The notes under the pieces were generated by a model that worked only from the letters and a program-made list of their open reading frames with translations, was not told where the DNA came from and did no database searches. The translations under genes were made by a program, and so were the position numbers. DNA of 64,000 nucleotides from Gemmatimonadota bacterium (lineage in GTDB: Bacteria; Gemmatimonadota; Gemmatimonadetes; Longimicrobiales; Gaopeijiaceae). Below, in pieces: positions 60,586 to 64,000 of this stretch (its first letter is position 1; each line of letters starts with the position of its first letter). The stretch lies in the NCBI GenBank assembly GCA_028873595.1, contig JAPPOV010000021.1, forward strand, positions 39,798 through 103,797, given 5' to 3'.

Positions 60586-61668
60586 TTACAGCCCCTTCTG
60601 GGTCTGCTTGTCGGTGACCTTCCAGATGAACGAATCGAGATAGTAATGCATCAGCCCGTAGGCGTAGATCATCATCTGTGAAAAGAGCGCATATCCGCTC
60701 GCGTAGTCCATCGCCGGAACTCCGAACTCTTCGATCGCCGGGTACGGCGCGAAGTTGACCACACCGAAGCCGAATTCATCGAGCGGCCGATTGATGATCA
60801 GCTGAAACAGCACCGCGTAGACCACACCGCCCGCCAGGAACCAGCGCAGGTGGCCGGGCCCTGTGAGCTTGCTCCAGAAACCTGTCCGGAACGTCCCCTT
60901 CTCCTGACTCTTCCTCATGAAAGAGTACACCATGACGATGTACTGAACGCCGTGCATGAGTCGGTGCGCCACCGCGTGGAGTAGGATCGAATTGGTGTTC
61001 CACGCCACGAAGTACCAGAGGAAGTAGCTGGCGAAAATGAAGAGGTATTTGATGGGGTTGATGATGGCCCCTTGCTGGTGCGTCCTCCATACGTGCCACA
61101 TGTAGACCATCACATATCCGACCAACACGACCTGACTGGCCAGGAGCAGCGCGTCCACGACCGGGACGGAGAGCGGCACCCGCATCCGATGCAGTTCCCG
61201 AATCCACAGGAACTTGAACATCGGCGCGTTCAGGAACATGAAGGCGTACAGCACGCAGTGCAGCAGGAGATCGTAGCGTCGCGTGTGCTTGAGGCCGGCC
61301 CCGGCCTTGAAGTCGTAAATCCGCGCCAGTCCATGCTGCTGCATGATGCTGTGCTGATGATCCCATGCGGTAACCAGGAGGAGGAGCGTGATCGGGGCGA
61401 ACTGAAGTCCCATGACCGTGAACCCGACGATCACGATCGGTCCGATGATCAGGCGATCCTTGAAGCGATCCCATACGTCGGGCATGCCATACGACCGAAC
61501 CCACCCGGCATAGTGGTGCGGGATCGTGATCCAGAGGTTGATCGACGCGACGGCCACGTACGGCAGCCACGCCTGAAACCCCAGCGCGAGCGCAACGGCG
61601 AAGAACGGTAGCCCGAGAAACCAGACGAGATCGTGTTTCTGGCTGAGGATGTAGCCGGTCTTGAACAT
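60586..61668 (-). CDS. Histidine-rich polytopic membrane protein, unknown family
   Basis: 360 aa with about eight transmembrane helices. His motifs lie near helix ends: ITIPHHYAGW, WDHQHSIMQQHGLARIYD, LLHAVAHRLMHGVQY, LMHYYLDSFIW. This recalls di-metal or heme membrane enzymes (desaturase- or Brp/Blh-like), but no named family matches clearly, and I do not assign a function. A possible promoter element TAGCCTGA is 24-31 nt upstream. It forms a two-gene unit with 59884-60567. Confidence 0.75.
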   Translation of the reverse strand: MFKTGYILSQKHDLVWFLGLPFFAVALALGFQAWLPYVAVASINLWITIPHHYAGWVRSYGMPDVWDRFKDRLIIGPIVIVGFTVMGLQFAPITLLLLVTAWDHQHSIMQQHGLARIYDFKAGAGLKHTRRYDLLLHCVLYAFMFLNAPMFKFLWIRELHRMRVPLSVPVVDALLLASQVVLVGYVMVYMWHVWRTHQQGAIINPIKYLFIFASYFLWYFVAWNTNSILLHAVAHRLMHGVQYIVMVYSFMRKSQEKGTFRTGFWSKLTGPGHLRWFLAGGVVYAVLFQLIINRPLDEFGFGVVNFAPYPAIEEFGVPAMDYASGYALFSQMMIYAYGLMHYYLDSFIWKVTDKQTQKGL

Positions 61669-61691
61669 TCAAGTGCAGGAGTACGGGCTGG

Positions 61692-61699
61692 TCAGGCTA
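61692..61699 (-). promoter_or_regulatory. Promoter-like element TAGCCTGA
   Basis: Lies 24 nt upstream of the histidine-rich membrane protein start. It differs from the TAnnTTTG element at two positions, so confidence is low. Confidence 0.3.
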
Positions 61700-61785
61700 C
61701 ATATCCCTCAAATCAGCGGAAGTTCTATCGTTCGTCCGAGACGCATCGGCCGTGCCCTCGTATGTGCACTACGGATGTCGGTCGA

Positions 61786-62286
61786 CTACTGGATCCGGCG
61801 GTAGGTCGCGCGGCCGACGCCGGTGATCTTCCCGTTCTCGTCCATGCGGACGTAATCGTTTTCGATCGTGTTCCCATCCTCGGACAGGGTGTTGATGATG
61901 ACCTGAGTCACCCGACCGTCGCGCATGTTCGAGATGCGGGTCGTCTGCTCGTTGACCCACTCGACCGCAGTCTCGGATGCGTTCTGCCCCCATACCTCGC
62001 GGAATTCACCGTCGAACATGGTGTTGTATCCCCACTCGGAATCGCGACCCTCTCCATTCGTAGCAGCGACCGTGATCGACATTCCCCCGTCGCCCCACGA
62101 CTCGTAGGTCATGATGTTGATCGCCGGCGGCGGGGCATCGGAGTCCATCTGCCAGCGCCCGAAGCGTGTCGATGGGTCCTGCGTGACGACTGCCTGCTGG
62201 TCGGTCGACTCCTGGTCGGATGTGGTGCATGCCGCCATGAAGACCAGCACCACAGCTGCTCCGATGGTGAATGTGCGCTTGATCAT
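61786..62286 (-). CDS. Lipoprotein of unknown function
   Basis: 166 aa. The signal TIGAAVVLVFMAAC is a lipobox. The mature part is beta-rich with NIMTYESWGDGGMSITV, YNTMFDGEFREVWG and a C-terminal WVNEQTTRISNMRDGRVTQV, which is similar in style to DUF1579-like lipocalin folds, but I cannot place it firmly. It precedes no clear partner; the TonB plug gene is 31 nt upstream on the same strand. Confidence 0.72.
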   Translation of the reverse strand: MIKRTFTIGAAVVLVFMAACTTSDQESTDQQAVVTQDPSTRFGRWQMDSDAPPPAINIMTYESWGDGGMSITVAATNGEGRDSEWGYNTMFDGEFREVWGQNASETAVEWVNEQTTRISNMRDGRVTQVIINTLSEDGNTIENDYVRMDENGKITGVGRATYRRIQ

Positions 62287-62317
62287 GCTGTTCCTGCTCC
62301 CTGAATAGTCTGATGGG

Positions 62318-62824
62318 TCAGCCGCCCGGATGAGCGGCTCCGATGTCTTTGAGGAAGATCTGGATCACGCCGCCGGTCGCCTGGTCACCGAACAGCCGAA
62401 TCGCGGCCTCGCCCTTCACGACCTCAATACGATCGATGTGCTCGCGGTCGATGCCGGAGAGCACCGACTCGCGGTCGCCTTCCATGCGGACTCCGTCCAC
62501 ATAAAGGAGCGGCTGGAGGTCGCCGGGTACGCTTGCGTCATCCGAACGGATGATCCGAACACCCTGGGCTTCGCCAGACTCCACGCCGGAATGCTCCACT
62601 ACGACGCGCACGTCTTCCCCCTTCGACTGAGTGATACGGACGGTCGCCCCCTTCATCGTCGTGCTTACTTCCGAGGGATCGATGACGTGCTCCACCTGCT
62701 CGCCGTGGACCTCGTATCGGTCCTGGCTCTCGCCCTCCGCAACGAGGCCCGTAAGGCCGACAGCAACGAGCGCACCGCAACCGATCGCGATCACCGAGGT
62801 CGCGTCTGTCCGATCCAATTTCAT
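62318..62824 (-). CDS. Stand-alone TonB-dependent receptor plug-like protein
   Basis: About 168 aa. After a short N-terminus there is one hydrophobic helix (SVIAIGCGALVAVGLTGLVA) and a charged linker. The C-terminal 60 residues are a receptor-plug motif: PLLYVDGVRMEGDRESVLSGIDREHIDRIEVVKGEAAIRLFG, ending GGVIQIFLK. No beta-barrel follows: the gene stops after about ten more residues. Plug domains normally close TonB receptors; alone, the protein may bind TonB or act as a sensor. The ATG at 62824 is chosen because signal and family similarity start there. Confidence 0.8.
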   Translation of the reverse strand: MKLDRTDATSVIAIGCGALVAVGLTGLVAEGESQDRYEVHGEQVEHVIDPSEVSTTMKGATVRITQSKGEDVRVVVEHSGVESGEAQGVRIIRSDDASVPGDLQPLLYVDGVRMEGDRESVLSGIDREHIDRIEVVKGEAAIRLFGDQATGGVIQIFLKDIGAAHPGG

Positions 62825-62851
62825 CCGTCCCCCGAGGTTCGATACACCGGG

Positions 62852-62859
62852 GCAAGATA
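62852..62859 (-). promoter_or_regulatory. Promoter-like element TATCTTGC
   Basis: 28 nt upstream of the TonB plug start; fits the recurring TAnCTT element. Confidence 0.35.
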
Positions 62860-62867
62860 CGGAGGGG

Positions 62868-62892
62868 GTCCGGCCCCTGTCACGGGCCGGAC
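62868..62892 (-). terminator. Hairpin after the M81 peptidase gene
   Basis: Perfect 9-bp arms GTCCGGCCC (62868-62876) and GGGCCGGAC (62884-62892), 7-nt loop. It lies downstream of the M81 gene on the minus strand. A short ORF overlapping it has one hydrophobic helix but no family. Confidence 0.6.
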
Positions 62893-62964
62893 CGCTCCGC
62901 CGACCGCGAACTGAGTGCCGACCCACAGTCCAAGAACGCCGAAGACGAGAAGGACGAAGGACAC

Positions 62965-63999
62965 TTAGCGGCCGGCCGGTGTCCCGTAAGGATAGAGCAT
63001 GGAGAGGTCGACGTTCTCGTAGGGCAGCGCATCCAGATAGGTCGTCCCGACGAAGGGTCCCGGAGCTTCGACGACCACGATCGTTGGCGCGAAGCCGGTC
63101 TCGTCGAAGCCCCGACGGAAGTGCACACGTGACTTCACGACGAAGACATCGAAGACATCAGGATCGAGCGGCCCGAACCGGAACGCCTCAGGGTCGGTGA
63201 TCTGGGTGTACGTGGGGACGATGATCACCGCGCTGCCATTTCCATACTGCACGACCGCAACCGTCTCGTAACTCCTCCACTCTCCCAGATAGACCAGCTC
63301 TCCCGTCAGCCGTGCCGGTGTGCCCCCCGACGGCGTAAAGCCTCCAATCTCCTGGTCGAACGCGTCTCCGGGCGATGCCCCGGATTGTACGAGGCGTTCC
63401 AGAACAGCAGGGTCACTGATCGCACCATGGAGAACTCGCTCGATACCCGCCTCTTCGAACGCTTTGAAGATGTGGGTAGCGTCTCCCGGGCGATCCGAAT
63501 GGTCACCTACCGCCACGGGCGTCGCTCCTGCGCGAACCGCGTTGTTCACCTGTCGAGCAGCTTCGGCGGGGAGCGGATACCCGCCAACCGCGAAGTCTTC
63601 ACGCACACGCCAGATGAAGTCGTTCATGTCATCGGCGATCCTGTCGGCCAGCGCCTGGTCACCATTTGTCATGACATGCACCGTAGCCCCCACGTCCGGC
63701 ACATCGGACCACGGGTAGCCGTAGAAGACGGAGACGAACGCGTCATCCTCACGAGCTTCCCACCGACGAGCCCGCTCCATGATGTCCATGGAGGGCGACT
63801 GGCCGGTCCATTGCAGCACCGTGGCCGTGATCACGCCCGGCTTCCGAGTTGCAGTCGCGGGTGCATACGTCCCGCTCATGACGCGATGAACGGCTCTGGC
63901 GGCTCTGCCCCCCTGTACCGCCGCATCGTAGTGCGGGTACCGCTTCGTCACGAAGGCGAAGTCGGCGTGCCGCAGGAACTCCGCGTCCTCGTTCCCGTG
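62965..63999 (-). CDS. M81-family (MlrC-like) metallopeptidase, 5' end outside the window
   Basis: At least 344 codons; the gene continues past the right edge, as shown by in-frame HGNEDAEFLRHADFAFVTKRYPHYD at its beginning. This matches the MlrC/M81 pattern (HGN....ad....YPH.D), with metal-binding His/Asp residues. Later segments include VFYGYPWSDVPDVGATV, ATPVAVGDHSDRPGDATHIF, FGPLDPDVFDVFVVKSRVHFRRGF, and the C-terminal YENVDLSMLYPYG. M81 enzymes such as microcystinase C cut linear peptides; the substrate here is unknown. The 62825-62964 gap after it holds a terminator-like hairpin. Confidence 0.92.
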   Translation of the reverse strand, partial: HGNEDAEFLRHADFAFVTKRYPHYDAAVQGGRAARAVHRVMSGTYAPATATRKPGVITATVLQWTGQSPSMDIMERARRWEAREDDAFVSVFYGYPWSDVPDVGATVHVMTNGDQALADRIADDMNDFIWRVREDFAVGGYPLPAEAARQVNNAVRAGATPVAVGDHSDRPGDATHIFKAFEEAGIERVLHGAISDPAVLERLVQSGASPGDAFDQEIGGFTPSGGTPARLTGELVYLGEWRSYETVAVVQYGNGSAVIIVPTYTQITDPEAFRFGPLDPDVFDVFVVKSRVHFRRGFDETGFAPTIVVVEAPGPFVGTTYLDALPYENVDLSMLYPYGTPAGR

Positions 64000-64000
64000 T

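Noticed and set aside
59779..60681. 300-codon plus-strand ORF
   Set aside because: Antisense to two minus-strand genes with clear features; reads as low-complexity.
62868..62965. Small ORF with one hydrophobic helix between the M81 and plug genes
   Set aside because: It is short, shares its region with a hairpin, and has no homologue pattern; treated as non-coding.
1..64000. CRISPR arrays, insertion sequences or prophage
   Set aside because: No repeated spacer pattern, transposase, integrase or phage gene was seen; the only near-exact repeats are short and local.

Overview
The window is a high-GC bacterial chromosome segment with densely packed genes, many stop/start overlaps (ATGA, TTGA, TGATG), GTG and TTG starts, and no phage, insertion sequence or CRISPR array that I can see. 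The gene mix suggests Gemmatimonadota or a close FCB-group relative: many secreted M14/M16/M28/M55/M81 peptidases and N-acyl-D-amino-acid deacylases, DUF5916 and sulfocyanin-like proteins, a stand-alone TonB plug, two zinc-finger anti-sigma factors, and promoters resembling the Bacteroidota TAnnTTTG element. This is inference from gene content; no rRNA is present.

Layout. 1-5309: TonB-like fragment and mutS (-), then a coupled three-gene operon (+) of NTF2-like/DUF302/NTF2-like proteins. 4425-7694: ECF-type sigma, anti-sigma, holA and a SPOR protein (-). 7955-12996: gpmI, TPR protein and two M16 peptidases (-), tightly overlapped. 13185-16009: aminotransferase and D-aminoacylase (+). 16061-21616: a minus-strand series with a UGA-containing ArsC/Spx-like gene, SRAP protein, aspartoacylase-like protein, GCS2-CBS fusion, nitroreductase and an unknown exported protein. 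21793-29739: a half-STAS-like small protein, a Leu/Glu-type dehydrogenase, M28 peptidase, a second sigma/anti-sigma pair, a saccharopine-dehydrogenase-like protein and an M14 peptidase. 29865-42591: YkgJ protein, two MarR regulators, TerC, sulfocyanin, M55 aminopeptidase, two more D-aminoacylases, DinB, DUF456, a beta-lactamase-fold hydrolase, a lipoprotein, a YczE-like membrane protein, tRNA-Arg(CCG) and a small outer-membrane protein. 42743-47709: RNase P RNA, class V aminotransferase, NSS transporter, histidine phosphatase, phytoene-desaturase-like oxidoreductase. 47728-50899: ApbE and an FMN-binding/polyferredoxin membrane protein, separated by a suspicious poly-C/poly-G tract. 51038-64000: M28 peptidase, a deleted receiver/HD-GYP remnant, creatininase-like protein, DUF5916 protein, quinone oxidoreductase, M14 peptidase, an unknown two-gene membrane unit, a lipoprotein, a TonB plug and an M81 (MlrC-like) peptidase running off the right edge.

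The most exciting feature is at 16061-16405. An ArsC/Spx-family thioredoxin-fold protein has an in-frame UGA exactly where the first redox cysteine of the CxxC motif belongs. A perfect 6-bp, 5-nt-loop hairpin begins 11 nt after the UGA, the same spacing as the E. coli fdhF SECIS. It is a strong selenoprotein candidate that a standard annotation would report as a truncated 98-aa ORF.

Functionally the segment looks like a proteolytic, peptide-scavenging heterotroph. Exported peptidases, D-amino-acid deacylases and a D-aminopeptidase could feed aminotransferases and an amino-acid dehydrogenase, alongside housekeeping repair, replication and tRNA-processing genes.
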